Positions 23,423 to 34,560 of a stretch of 64,000 bases of DNA are shown here, piece by piece. The translations under genes and the position numbers were made by a program. Within the stretch, counting starts at the first letter, position 1, and each line of letters starts with the position of its first letter. The notes below the pieces were generated by a model. The model had not been told where the DNA came from and searched no databases. It saw nothing but the letters and a program-made list of their open reading frames with translations. The stretch is from Lepidurus packardi (taxonomy: Eukaryota; Arthropoda; Branchiopoda; Notostraca; Triopsidae), in the NCBI GenBank assembly GCA_023053545.1, contig JAKZAN010000039.1, positions 201,001 to 265,000 on the forward strand, given 5' to 3'.

Positions 23423-24740
23423 TGAGAAAAGAATTCAATCAATCTTAAAGAATTAATTCAGTCCGTAAGGAACTAATTCAGTCCGTAAGGAATTAATTCA
23501 GTCCGTAAGGAATTAATTAAGTCCGTAAGGAATTAATTAAGTCCGTAAGGAATTAATTCAGTCCGTAAGGAATTATTTCAGTCCGTAATTAATTAATTCA
23601 TTCCTTACGGAATTAATTAAGTCCATAAGGAATTAATTTAGTCTGTAAGGATTTAATTAAGTCCGTAATGAATTAATTCAGTCCGTAAGGAATAACTTCA
23701 GTACGTAAGGAAATAATTCAGTCCGTAATGGATTAATTCAGTACGTAATGAATTAATTCAGTTCGTATGAAATTAATTCAGTCCGTAAGGAATTCATTCA
23801 GTCCGTAAGGAATTCATTCAGTCCGTAAGGAATAAGTTCAGTCTGTAAGGAATTAATTCAGTCCGTAATGGATTAATTAAGTCCGTAATGAATTAATTCA
23901 GTCCGTATGAAATTAATTCAGTCCGTAAGGAATTCATTCAGTCCGTAAGGAATTCATTCAGTCCGTAAGGAATTAATTCAGTCCGTATGAAATTAATTCA
24001 GTCCGTAAGAAATTCATTCAGTCCGTAAGGAATTCATTCAGTGTGAAAAGAATTCAATCAATCTTAAAGAATTAATTCAGTCCGTAAGGAACTAATTCAG
24101 TCCGTAAGGAATTAATTCAGTCCGTAAGGAATTAATTAAGTCCGTAAGGAATTAATTAAGTCCATAAGGAATTAATTTAGTCTGTAAGGATTTAATTAAG
24201 TCCGTAATGAATTAATTCAGTCCGTAAGGAAAAACTTCAGTACGTAAGGAAATAATTCAGTCCGTAATGGATTAATTCAGTACGTAAGGAATTAATTCAG
24301 TCAGTAAGGAATTAATTCAGTCCGTAAGGAATTAATTCAGTCCGTAAGGAATTAATTCAGTCCGTAAGGGTTTAATTCAGTCCGTAAGGTATTAATTCAG
24401 TCCGTAAGGAATTAATTCAGTCCGTAAGGAATTAATTAAGTCCGTAATGAATTAATTCAGTCCGTATGAAATTAATTCAGTCCGTAAGGAATTCATTCAG
24501 TCCGTAAGGAATTCGTTCAGTCCGTAAGGAATAAGTTCAGTACGTAAGGAATTAATTCAGTCCGTAATGGATTAATTAAGTCCGTAATGAATTAATTCAG
24601 TCCGTATGAAATTAATTCAGTCCGTAAGGAATTCATTCAGTCCGTAAGGAATTCATTCAGTCCGTAAGGAATTAATTCAGTCCGTATGAAATTAATTCAG
24701 TCCGTAAGGAATTCATTCAGTCCGTAAGGAATTCATTCAG
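23423..24740 (+). repeat. 1,318-bp HOR, copy 3
   Basis: This copy runs from TGAGAAAAG at 23423 to 24741, with TGTGAAAAG at 24042. Diagnostic units match copy 2 at 1,318 throughout, including private variants such as GTAAGGGTTTAATTCAG and ATTCGTTCAG. This points to very recent amplification. Confidence 0.87.
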
Positions 24741-25279
24741 TGAGAAAAGAATTCAATCAATCTTAAAGAATTAATTCAGTCCGTAAGGAACTAATTCAGT
24801 CCGTAAGGAATTAATTCAGTCCGTAAGGAATTAATTAAGTCCGTAAGGAATTAATTAAGTCCGTAAGGAATTAATTCAGTCCGTAAGGAATTATTTCAGT
24901 CCGTAATTAATTAATTCATTCCTTACGGAATTAATTAAGTCCATAAGGAATTAATTTAGTCTGTAAGGATTTAATTAAGTCCGTAATGAATTAATTCAGT
25001 CAGTAAGGAATTAATTCAGTCCGTAAGGAATTAATTCAGTCCGTAAGGAATTAATTCAGTCCGCAAGGATTTAATTCAGTCCGGAAGGTATTATTTCAGT
25101 CCGTAAGGAATTAATTCAGTCCGTAAGGAATTAATTCAGTCCGTAAGGAATAAGTTCAGTACGTAAGGAATTAATTCAGTCCGTAATCGAATAATTCAGT
25201 CCGTAATGAATTAATTCAGTCCGTATGAAATTAATTCAGTCCGTAAGGAATTAATTCAGTCCGTAAGGAATTAATTCAG

Positions 25280-25304
25280 TCCGTAAGGAATTATTTTAAT
25301 TAAG
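25280..25304 (+). repeat. 25-bp junction unit, copy 3
   Basis: This is the counterpart of the 19285 joint at offset 5,995. Flanking units agree, including the GTAATCGAATAATTCAG variant upstream. Confidence 0.88.
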
Positions 25305-26396
25305 TCCATAAGGAATTAATTCAGTCTGTAAGGATTTAATTAAGTCCGTAATGAATTAATTCAGTCCGTAAGGATTTAATTCAGTCCGTAAGGAATTAAT
25401 TCAGTCCGTAAGGAATTAATTCAGTCCGTAAGGATTTAATTCAGTCCGTAAGGTATTAATTCAGTCCGTAAGGAATTAATTCAGTCCGTAAGGAATTAAT
25501 TCAGTCCGTAAGGAATTAATTCAGTCCGTAAGGAATTAATTCAGTCCGTAAGGAATTAATTCAGTCCGTAAAGAATTAATTCAGTCCGTAAGGAATAAGT
25601 TCAGTACGTAAGGAATTAATTCAGTCCGTAATCGATTAATTAAGTCCGTAATGAATTAATTCGGTCCGTATGAAATTAACTCAGTCCGTAAGGAATTAAT
25701 TAAGGAATTAATTCAGTCCGTAAGGAATTAATTCAGTCCGTAAGGAATTATTTCAGTCCGTAATTAATTAATTCTTTCCTTACGGAATTTATTAAGTCCA
25801 TAAGGAATTAATTCAGTCTGTAAGGATTTAATTAAGTCCGTAATGAATTAATTCAGTCCGTAAGGATTTAATTCAATCCGTAAGGTATTAATTCAGTCCG
25901 TAAGGAATTAATTCAGTCCGTAAGGAATTAATTCAGTCCGTAAGGAATTAATTCAGTCCGTAAGGATTTAATTCAATCCGTAAGGTATTAATTCAGTCCG
26001 TAAGGAATTAATTCAGTCCGTAAGGAATTAATTCAGTCCGTAAGGAGTTAATTCAGTCCGTAAGGAATTAATTCTGTCCGTGAGGATGTAATTCAGTCCG
26101 TAAGGTATTAATTCAGTCCGTAAGGAATTAATTCAGTCCGTAAGGAATTAATTCAGTCCGTAAGGATTTAATTCAGTCCGTAAGGTATTAATTCAGTCCG
26201 TAAGGAATTAATTCAGTCCGTAAGGAATTAATTCAGTCCGTAAGGAGTTAATTCAGTCCGTAAGGAATTAATTCTGTCCGTGAGGATGTAATTCAGTCCG
26301 TAAGGTATTAATTCAGTCCGTAAGGAATTAATTCCGTCCGTAAGGAATTAATTCAGTACGTAAGGAATTAATCCAGTCCGTAAGGAATTAATTCAG

Positions 26397-26421
26397 TCCG
26401 TAAGGAATTATTTTAATTAAG
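26397..26421 (+). repeat. 25-bp junction unit, copy 4
   Basis: This is the counterpart of the 20362 joint at offset 6,035. The downstream unit reads AACTTTAGTACG where the left block has AACTTCAATACG, so the two copies have each gained private substitutions. Confidence 0.88.
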
Positions 26422-27640
26422 TCCATAAGGAATTAATTTAGTCTGTAAGGATTTAATTAAGTCCGTAATGAATTAATTCAGTCCGTAAGGAATAACTTTA
26501 GTACGTAAGGAAATAATTCAGTCCGTAATGGATTAATTCAGTACGTAATGAATTAATTCAGTTCGTATGAAATTAATTCAGTCCGTAAGGAATTCATTCA
26601 GTCCGTAAGGAATTCATTCAGTCCGTAAGGAATAAGTTCAGTCTGTAAGGAATTAATTCAGTCCGTAATGGATTAATTAAGTCCGTAATGAATTAATTCA
26701 GTCCGTATGAAATTAATTCAGTCCGTAAGGAATTCATTCAGTCCGTAAGGAATTCATTCAGTCCGTAAGGAATTAATTCAGTCCGTATGAAATTAATTCA
26801 GTCCGTAAGGAATTCATTCAGTCCGTAAGGAATTCATTCAGTGTGAAAAGAATTCAATCAATCTTAAAGAATTAATTCAGTCCGTAAGGAACTAATTCTG
26901 TCCGTAAGGAATTAATTCAGTCCGTAAGGAATTAATTAAGTCCGTAAGGAATTAATTAAGTCCGTAAGGAATTAATTCAGTACGTAAGGAAATATTTCAG
27001 TCCGTAATTAATTAATTCATTCCTTACGGAATTAATTAAGTCCATAAGGAATTAATTTAGTCTGTAAGGATTTAATTAAGTCCGTAATGAATTAATTCAG
27101 TCCGTAAGGAAAAACTTCAGTACGTAAGGAAATAATTCAGTCCGTAATGGATTAATTCAGTACGTAAGGAATTAATTCAGTCAGTAAGGAATTAATTCAG
27201 TCCGTAAGGAATTAATTCAGTCCGTAAGGAATTAATTCAGTCCGTAAGGGTTTAATTCAGTCCGTAAGGTATTAATTCAGTCCGTAAGGAATTAATTCAG
27301 TCCGTAATGGATTAATTAAGTCCGTAATGAATTAATTCAGTCCGTATGAAATTAATTCAGTCCGTAAGGAATTCATTCAGTCCGTAAGGAATTCATTCAG
27401 TCCGTAAGGAATTAATTCAGTCCGTATGAAATTAATTCAGTCCGTAAGGAATTCATTCAGCCCGTAAGGAATTATTTCAGTCCGTAATTAATTAATTCAT
27501 TCCTTACGGAATTAATTAAGTCCATAAGGAATTAATTCAGTCTGTAAGGATTTAATTAAGTCCGTAATGAATTAATTCAGTCCGTAAGGAATTAATTAAG
27601 TCCGTAAGGAATTAATTCAGTCCGTAAGGAATTAATTCAG

Positions 27641-28610
27641 TCAGTAAGGAATTAATTCAGTCCGTAAGGAATTAATTCAGTCCGTAAGGAATTAATTCAG
27701 TCCGTAAGGAATTATTTCGGTCCGTAAGGAATTAATTCAGTAAGAAAGGAATTCAATCAATCCTAAAGAATTAATTCAGTCCGTAAGGAAATATTTCAGT
27801 CCGTAAGGAATTCATTCAGTCCGTAAGGAATTCAATCAATCTTAAAGAATTAATTCAGTCCGTAAGGAACTAATTCAGTCCGTAAGGAATTAATTCAGTC
27901 CGTAAGGAATTAATTAAGTCCGTAAGGAATTAATTAAGTCCGTAAGGAATTATTTCAGTCCGTAGTTAATTAATTCATTCCTTACGGAATTAATTAAGTC
28001 CATAAGGAATTATTTTAGTCTGTAAGGATTTAATTAAGTCCGTGAGGAATTAATTCAGTCCGTAAGGAATAAGTTCAGTACGTAAGGAATTAATTCAGTC
28101 CGTAATCGATTAATTAAGTCCGTAATGAATTAATTCAGTCCGTAATGAATTAATTCAGTCCGTATGAAATTAATTCAGTCCGTAAGGAATTAATTCAGTC
28201 CGTAAGGAATTAATTCAGCCCGTAAGGAATTATTTCAGTCCGTAATTAATTAATTCATTCCTTACGGAATTAATTAAGTCCATAAGGAATTAATTCAGTC
28301 TGTAAGGATTTAATTAAGTCCGTAATGAATTAATTCAGTCCGTAAGGAATTAATTCAGTCCGTAAGGAATTAATTCAGTCCGTAAGGTATTAATTCAGTC
28401 CGTAAGGTATTAATTCAGTCCGTAAGGAATTAATTCAGTCCGCAAGGAATTAATTCTGTCCGTAAGGAATTAATTCAGTCCGTAAGGAATAAGTTCAGTA
28501 CGTAAGGAATTAATTCATTCCGTAATCGATTAATTAAGTCCGTAATGAATTAATTCAGCCCGTATGAAATTAATTCAGTCCGTAAGGAATTAATTAAGGA
28601 ATTGATTCAG
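27641..28610 (+). repeat. 1,010-bp offset duplication, copy 1
   Basis: Diagnostic units recur at offset 1,010: ATTATTTCGG at 27711 and 28721, TAAGAAAGG at 27741 and 28751, CGTAGTTAAT at 27961 and 28971, and CAGCCCG at 28211-28220 and 29221-29230. The match breaks near 28,360 / 29,370, where one copy has CAG and the other AAG ends. The second half of this segment carries the 32-bp hybrid at 28579. Confidence 0.75.
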
Positions 28611-28650
28611 TCCGTAAGGAATTAATTTAGTCCGTAAGGAATTAATTCAG

Positions 28651-29370
28651 TCCGTAAGGAATTAATTCAGTCCGTTAGAAATTAATTCAGTCCGTAAGGA
28701 ATTAATTCAGTCCGTAAGGAATTATTTCGGTCCGTAAGGAATTAATTCAGTAAGAAAGGAATTCAATCAATCCTAAAGAATTAATTCAGTCCGTAAGGAA
28801 ATATTTCAGTCCGTAAGGAATTCATTCAGTCCGTAAGGAATTCAATCAATCTTAAAGAATTAATTCAGTCCGTAAGGAACTAATTCAGTCCGTAAGGAAT
28901 TAATTCAGTCCGTAAGGAATTAATTAAGTCCGTAAGGAATTTATTAAGTCCGTAAGGAATTATTTCAGTCCGTAGTTAATTAATTCATTCCTTACGGAAT
29001 TAATTAAGTCCATAAGGAATTATTTTAGTCTGTAAGGATTTAATTAAGTCCGTGAGGAATTAATTCAGTCCGTAAGGAATAAGTTCAGTACGTAAGGAAT
29101 TAATTCAGTCCGTAATCGATTAATTAAGTCCGTAATGAATTAATTCAGTCCGTAATGAATTAATTCAGTCCGTATGAAATTAATTCAGTCCGTAAGGAAT
29201 TAATTCAGTCCGTAAGGAATTAATTCAGCCCGTAAGGAATTATTTCAGTCCGTAATTAATTAATTCATTCCTTACGGAATTAATTAAGTCCATAAGGAAT
29301 TAATTCAGTCTGTAAGGATTTAATTAAGTCCGTAATGAATTAATTCAGTCCGTAAGGAATTAATTAAGTC
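28651..29370 (+). repeat. 1,010-bp offset duplication, copy 2
   Basis: This is the partner of the preceding segment over about 710 bp. Small private differences are visible, for example TTTATTAAG near 28,940 against TTAATTAAG in the first copy. Confidence 0.72.
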
Positions 29371-29808
29371 CGTAAGGAATTAATTCAGTCCGTAAGGAAT
29401 TAATTCAGTCAGTAAGGAATTAATTCAGTCCGTAAGGAATTAATTCAGTCCGTAAGGAATTAATTCAGTCCGTAAGGATTTAATTCAGTCCGTAAGGTAT
29501 TAATTCAGTTCGTAAGGAATTAATTCAGTCCGTAAGGAATTAATTCAGTCCGTAAGGAATTAATTCAGTCCGTAATGAATAAGTTCAGTCCGTAAGGAAT
29601 TAATTCAGTCCGTAAGGAATTAATTCAGTCCGTAAGGAATTATTTCAGTCCGTAATTAATTCATTCATTCCTTACGGAATTAATTAAGTCCATAAGGAAT
29701 TAATTTAGTCTGTAAGGATTTAATTAAGTCCGTAATGAATTAATTCAGTCCGTAAGGAATAACTTCAGTACGTAAGGAAATAATTCAGTCCGTAATGGAT
29801 TAATTAGG

Positions 29809-30460
29809 TCCGTAATGAATTAATTCAGTCCGTAAGGAATTAGTAAAATCCGTACGGAATTAATTCAGACCATAAGGAATTAATTCAGTACGTAAGGAAT
29901 TAATTCAGTCCGTAAGGAATTAATTCAGTCAGTAAGGAATTAATTCAGTCCGTAAGGAATTAATTCAGTCCGTAAGGAATTAATTCAGTCCGTAAGGAAT
30001 TAATTCAGTCCGTAAGGTATTAATTCAGTCCGTAAGGTATTAATTCAGTCCGTAAGGAATTAATTCAGTCCGCAAGGAATTAATTCAGTCCGTAAGGAAT
30101 TAATTCAGTCCGTAAGGAATAAGTTCAGTACGTAAGGAATTAATTCAGTCCGTAATCGATTAATTAAGTCCGTAATGAATTAATTCAGCCCGTATGAAAT
30201 TAATTCAGTCCGTAAGGAATTAATTAAGGAAATGATTCAGTCCGTAAGGAATTAATTCAGTCCGTAAGGAATTAATTCAGTCCGAAAGGATTTAATTCGG
30301 TCCGTAAGCTATTAATTCAGTCCGTAAGGAATTAATTCAGTCCGTAAGGAATTAATTCAGTCCGTAAGGAATTAATTCAGTCCGTAAGGAATTAATTCAG
30401 TCCGTAAGGAATAAGTTCAGTACGTAAGGAATTAATTCAGTTAGTAATCGATTAATTAAG
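29809..30460 (+). repeat. 652-bp tandem duplication, copy 1
   Basis: This copy starts at a GTAATGA unit and includes ATTAGTAAAA, GTACGGAATT, ACCATAAGG, the AATGATTCAG-type 32-bp hybrid at 30209 and TTAGTAATCG at 30441. All recur 652 bp later. The length is 32 monomers plus the extra 12 bp of the hybrid. It has GTAAGCT near 30,305 where copy 2 has GTAAGGT. Confidence 0.85.
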
Positions 30461-31112
30461 TCCGTAATGAATTAATTCAGTCCGTAAGGAATTAGTAAAA
30501 TCCGTACGGAATTAATTCAGACCATAAGGAATTAATTCAGTACGTAAGGAATTAATTCAGTCCGTAAGGAATTAATTCAGTCAGTAAGGAATTAATTCAG
30601 TCCGTAAGGAATTAATTCAGTCCGTAAGGAATTAATTCAGTCCGTAAGGAATTAATTCAGTCCGTAAGGTATTAATTCAGTCCGTAAGGTATTAATTCAG
30701 TCCGTAAGGAATTAATTCAGTCCGCAAGGAATTAATTCAGTCCGTAAGGAATTAATTCAGTCCGTAAGGAATAAGTTCAGTACGTAAGGAATTAATTCAG
30801 TCCGTAATCGATTAATTAAGTCCGTAATGAATTAATTCAGCCCGTATGAAATTAATTCAGTCCGTAAGGAATTAATTAAGGAAATGATTCAGTCCGTAAG
30901 GAATTAATTCAGTCCGTAAGGAATTAATTCAGTCCGAAAGGATTTAATTCGGTCCGTAAGGTATTAATTCAGTCCGTAAGGAATTAATTCAGTCCGTAAG
31001 GAATTAATTCAGTCCGTAAGGAATTAATTCAGTCCGTAAGGAATTAATTCAGTCCGTAAGGAATAAGTTCAGTACGTAAGGAATTAATTCAGTTAGTAAT
31101 CGATTAATTAAA
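30461..31112 (+). repeat. 652-bp tandem duplication, copy 2
   Basis: This is the second copy, with the hybrid at 30861 and TTAGTAATCG at 31093. After 31,103 it reads AATCCG instead of AGTCCG and then continues with a GTATGAA unit absent from copy 1. Pieces of the same block recur at about 32,080-32,560 and 33,720-34,217. Confidence 0.85.
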
Positions 31113-31152
31113 TCCGTAATGAATTAATTCAGTCCGTATGAAATTAATTCAG

Positions 31153-34100
31153 TCCGTAAGGAATTAATTAAGGAATTAATTCTCTCCGTAAGGAATTAAT
31201 TCAGTCCGTAAGGAATTATTTCAGTCCGTAATTAATTAATTCATTCCTTACGGAATTAATTAAGTCCATAAGGAATTAATTCAGTCTGTAAGGATTTAAT
31301 TAAGTCCGTAATGAATTAATTCAGTCCGTAAGGAATTAATTCAGTCCGTAATGGATTAATTAAGTCCGTAATGAATTAATTCAGTACGTATGAAATTAAT
31401 TCAGTCCGTAAGGAATTCATTCAGTCCTTAAGGAATTAATTCAGTAAGAAAGGAATTCAATCAATCCTAAAGAATTAATTCAGTCCGTAAGGAACTAATT
31501 CAGTCCGTAAGGAATTAATTCTGTCCGTAAGGAATTAATTCAGTGTGTAAGGAATTAATGAAGTCCGTAAGGAATTAATTAAGATCGTAAGGAATTAATT
31601 CAGTCCGTAAGGAATTATTTCAGTCCGTAGTTAATTAATTCATTCCTTACGGAATTAATTAAGTCCATAAGGAATTATTTTAGTCTGTAAGGATTTAATT
31701 AAGTCCGTGAGGAATTAATTCAGTCCGTAAGGAATAAGTTCAGTACGTAAGGAATTAATTCAGTCCGTAATCGATTAATTAAGTCCGTAATGAATTAATT
31801 CAGTCCGTAATGAATTAATTCAGTCCGTATGAAATTAATTCAGTCCGTAAGGAATTAATTCAGTCCGTAAGGAATTAATTCAGCCCGTAAGGAATTATTT
31901 CAGTCCGTAATTAATTAATTCATTCCTTACGGAATTAATTAAGTCCATAAGGAATTAATTCAGTCTGTAAGGATTTAATTAAGTCCGTAATGAATTAATT
32001 CAGTCCGTAAGGAATTAATTAAGTCCGTAAGGAATTAATTCAGTCCGTAAGGAATTAATTCAGTCCGTAAGGAATTAATTCAGTCCGTAAGGTATTAATT
32101 CAGTCCGTAAGGTATTAATTCAGTCCGTAAGGAATTAATTCAGTCCGCAAGGAATTAATTCAGTCCGTAAGGAATTAATTCAGTCCGTAAGGAATAAGTT
32201 CAGTACGTAAGGAATTAATTCAGTCCGTAATCGATTAATTAAGTCCGTAATGAATTAATTCAGCCCGTATGAAATTAATTCAGTCCGTAAGGAATTAATT
32301 AAGGAAATGATTCAGTCCGTAAGGAATTAATTCAGTCCGTAAGGAATTAATTCAGTCCGAAAGGATTTAATTCGGTCCGTAAGGTATTAATTCAGTCCGT
32401 AAGGAATTAATTCAGTCCGTAAGGAATTAATTCAGTCCGTAAGGAATTAATTCAGTCCGTAAGGAATTAATTCAGTCCGTAAGGAATAAGTTCAGTACGT
32501 AAGGAATTAATTCAGTTAGTAATCGATTAATTAAGTCCGTAATGAATTAATTCAGTCCGTAAGGAATTAATTAAGGAATTAATTCTCTCCGTAAGGAATT
32601 AATTCAGTCCGTAAGGAATTATTTCAGTCCGTAATTAATTAATTCATTCCTTACGGAATTAATTAAGTCCATAAGGAATTAATTCAGTCTGTAAGGATTT
32701 AATTAAGTCCGTAATGAATTAATTCAGTCCGTAAGGAATTAATTCAGTCCGTAATGGATTAATTAAGTCCGTAATGAATTAATTCAGTACGTATGAAATT
32801 AATTCAGTCCGTAAGGAATTCATTCAGTCCTTAAGGAATTAATTCAGTAAGAAAGGAATTCAATCAATCCTAAAGAATTAATTCAGTCCGTAAGGAACTA
32901 ATTCAGTCCGTAAGGAATTAATTCTGTCCATAAGGAATTAATTCCGTGTGTAAGGAATTAATGAAGTCCGTAAGGAATTAATTAAGATCGTAAGGAATTA
33001 ATTCAGTCCGTAAGGAATTAATTCAGTCCGTAAGGAATTAATTCAGTCCGTAAGGAATTAATTCAGTCCGTAAGGAATTATTTCAGTCCGTAATTAATTA
33101 ATTCATTCCTTACGGAATTAATTAATTCCATAAGGAATAAATTTAGTCTGTAAGGATTTAATTAAGTCCGTAATGAATTAATTCAGTCCTTAAGGAATAA
33201 CTTCTGTACGTATGGAAATAATTCAGTCCGTAATGGATTAATTAATTCCGTAATGAATTAATTCAGTCCGTAAAGAATTAATAAAATCCGTACGGAATTA
33301 ATTCAGACCGTAAGGAATTAATTCAGTCCGTAAGGAATTAATTCAGTAAGCAAGGAATTCAATCAATCCATAAGGAATTAATTCAGTCTGTAAGGATTTA
33401 ATTAAGTCCGTAATGAATTAATTCAGTCCGTAAGGAATTAATTCAGTCCGTAAGGAATTAATTCAGTCCGTAAGAAATTAATTCAGTCCGTAAGGAATTA
33501 ATTCAGTCCGTAAGGAATTATTTCAGTCCGTAAGGAATTAATTCAGTAAGAAAGGAATTCAATCAATCCTAAAGAATTAATTCAGTCCGTAAGGAAATAT
33601 TTCAGTCCGTAAGGAATTAATTCAGTCCGTAAGGAATTAATTAAGTCCGTAAGGAATTAATTAAGTCCGTAAGGAATTAATTAAGTCCGTAAGGAATTAA
33701 TTAAGTACGTAAGGAATTAATTCAGTCCGTAAGGTATTAATTCAGTCCGTAAGGTATTAATTCAGTCCGTAAGGAATTAATTCAGTCCGCAAGGAATTAA
33801 TTCAGTCCGTAAGGAATTAATTCAGTCCGTAAGGAATAAGTTCAGTACGTAAGGAATTAATTCAGTCCGTAATCGATTAATTAAGTCCGTAATGAATTAA
33901 TTCAGCCCGTATGAAATTAATTCAGTCCGTAAGGAATTAATTAAGGAAATGATTCAGTCCGTAAGGAATTAATTCAGTCCGTAAGGAATTAATTCAGTCC
34001 GAAAGGATTTAATTCGGTCCGTAAAGTATTAATTCAGTCCGTAAGGAATTAATTCAGTCCGTAAGGAATTAATTCAGTCCGTAAGGAATTAATTCAGTCC

Positions 34101-34560
34101 GTAAGGAATTAATTCAGTCCGTAAGGAATAAGTTCAGTACGTAAGGAATTAATTCAGTTAGTAATCGATTAATTAAGTCCGTAATGAATTAATTCAGTCC
34201 GTATGAAATTAATTCAGTCCGAAGGAATTAATTAAGGAATTAATTCTCTCCGTAAGGAATTAATTCAGTCCGTAAGGAATTATTTCAGTCCGTAATTAAT
34301 TAATTCATTCCTTACGGAATTAATTAAGTCCATAAGGAATTAATTCAGTCTGTAAGGATTTAATTAAGTCCGTAATGAATTAATTCAGTCCGTAAGGAAT
34401 TAATTCAGTCCGTAATGGATTAATTAAGTCCGTAATGAATTAATTCAGTACGTATGAAATTAATTCAGTCCGTAAGGAATTCATTCAGTCCTTAAGGAAT
34501 TAATTCAGTAAAAAAGGAATTCAATCAATCCTAAAGAATTAATTCAGTCCGTAAGGAACT
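31153..34560 (+). repeat. Alternating A-type and C-type HORs (about 1.40 and 1.66 kb)
   Basis: Three successive blocks start at TTCTC-type hybrids at 31153, 32556 and 34218. Each is followed by a marker cassette, a TCCTTAAGG unit (31425, 32828, 34489) and TAAGAAAGG. The spacings are about 1,403 and 1,661 bp. The first block is shorter because an A-type stretch is cut after AAGATCG (near 31,600), where it joins the GTAGTTAATT cassette. AATGATTCAG hybrids at 32284 and 33926 are 1,642 bp apart. The hybrid at 34218 lacks one T and is 31 bp long. Confidence 0.7.

Larger units (their letters stand above)
24741..26840 (+). repeat. About 2-kb block, right flank of the 1,318-bp HOR
   Basis: The first roughly 255 bp could equally be the start of a fourth 1,318-bp copy. 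At about 24,996-25,000 it turns into the TCAGTAAGG stretch seen at 19005. It is the partner of the left-flank block and carries TGAGGATG units 200 bp apart at 26081 and 26281. A private 40-bp gain (a repeated GGATTTAATTCAA plus GGTATTAATT pair) lies near 25,860-25,900. Confidence 0.8.
10781..27460 (+). repeat. Satellite sub-domain B
   Basis: This domain is marked by units starting TGAGAAAAG (at 10902, 11873, 12772, 13743, 16179, 17149, 18547, 18746, 20807, 22105, 23423 and 24741) and TGTGAAAAG (17768, 21406, 22724, 24042 and 26842). Each is followed by GAATTCAATCAA and a 19-bp TCTTAAAG unit. It also holds the AACTCAG-linked type of 32-bp hybrid and four of the five 25-bp junction units. It contains a 1,870-bp tandem duplication, a three-copy 1,318-bp HOR and two flanking blocks of about 2 kb. 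The right limit is where CCCGTAAGG units begin, at 27461. Confidence 0.75.

Noticed and set aside
10781-27460. TGAGAAAAG / TGTGAAAAG units as remnants of an inserted element
   Set aside because: They keep the 20-bp register and align with ordinary TAAGAAAGG monomers through a few substitutions, so they are satellite variants.
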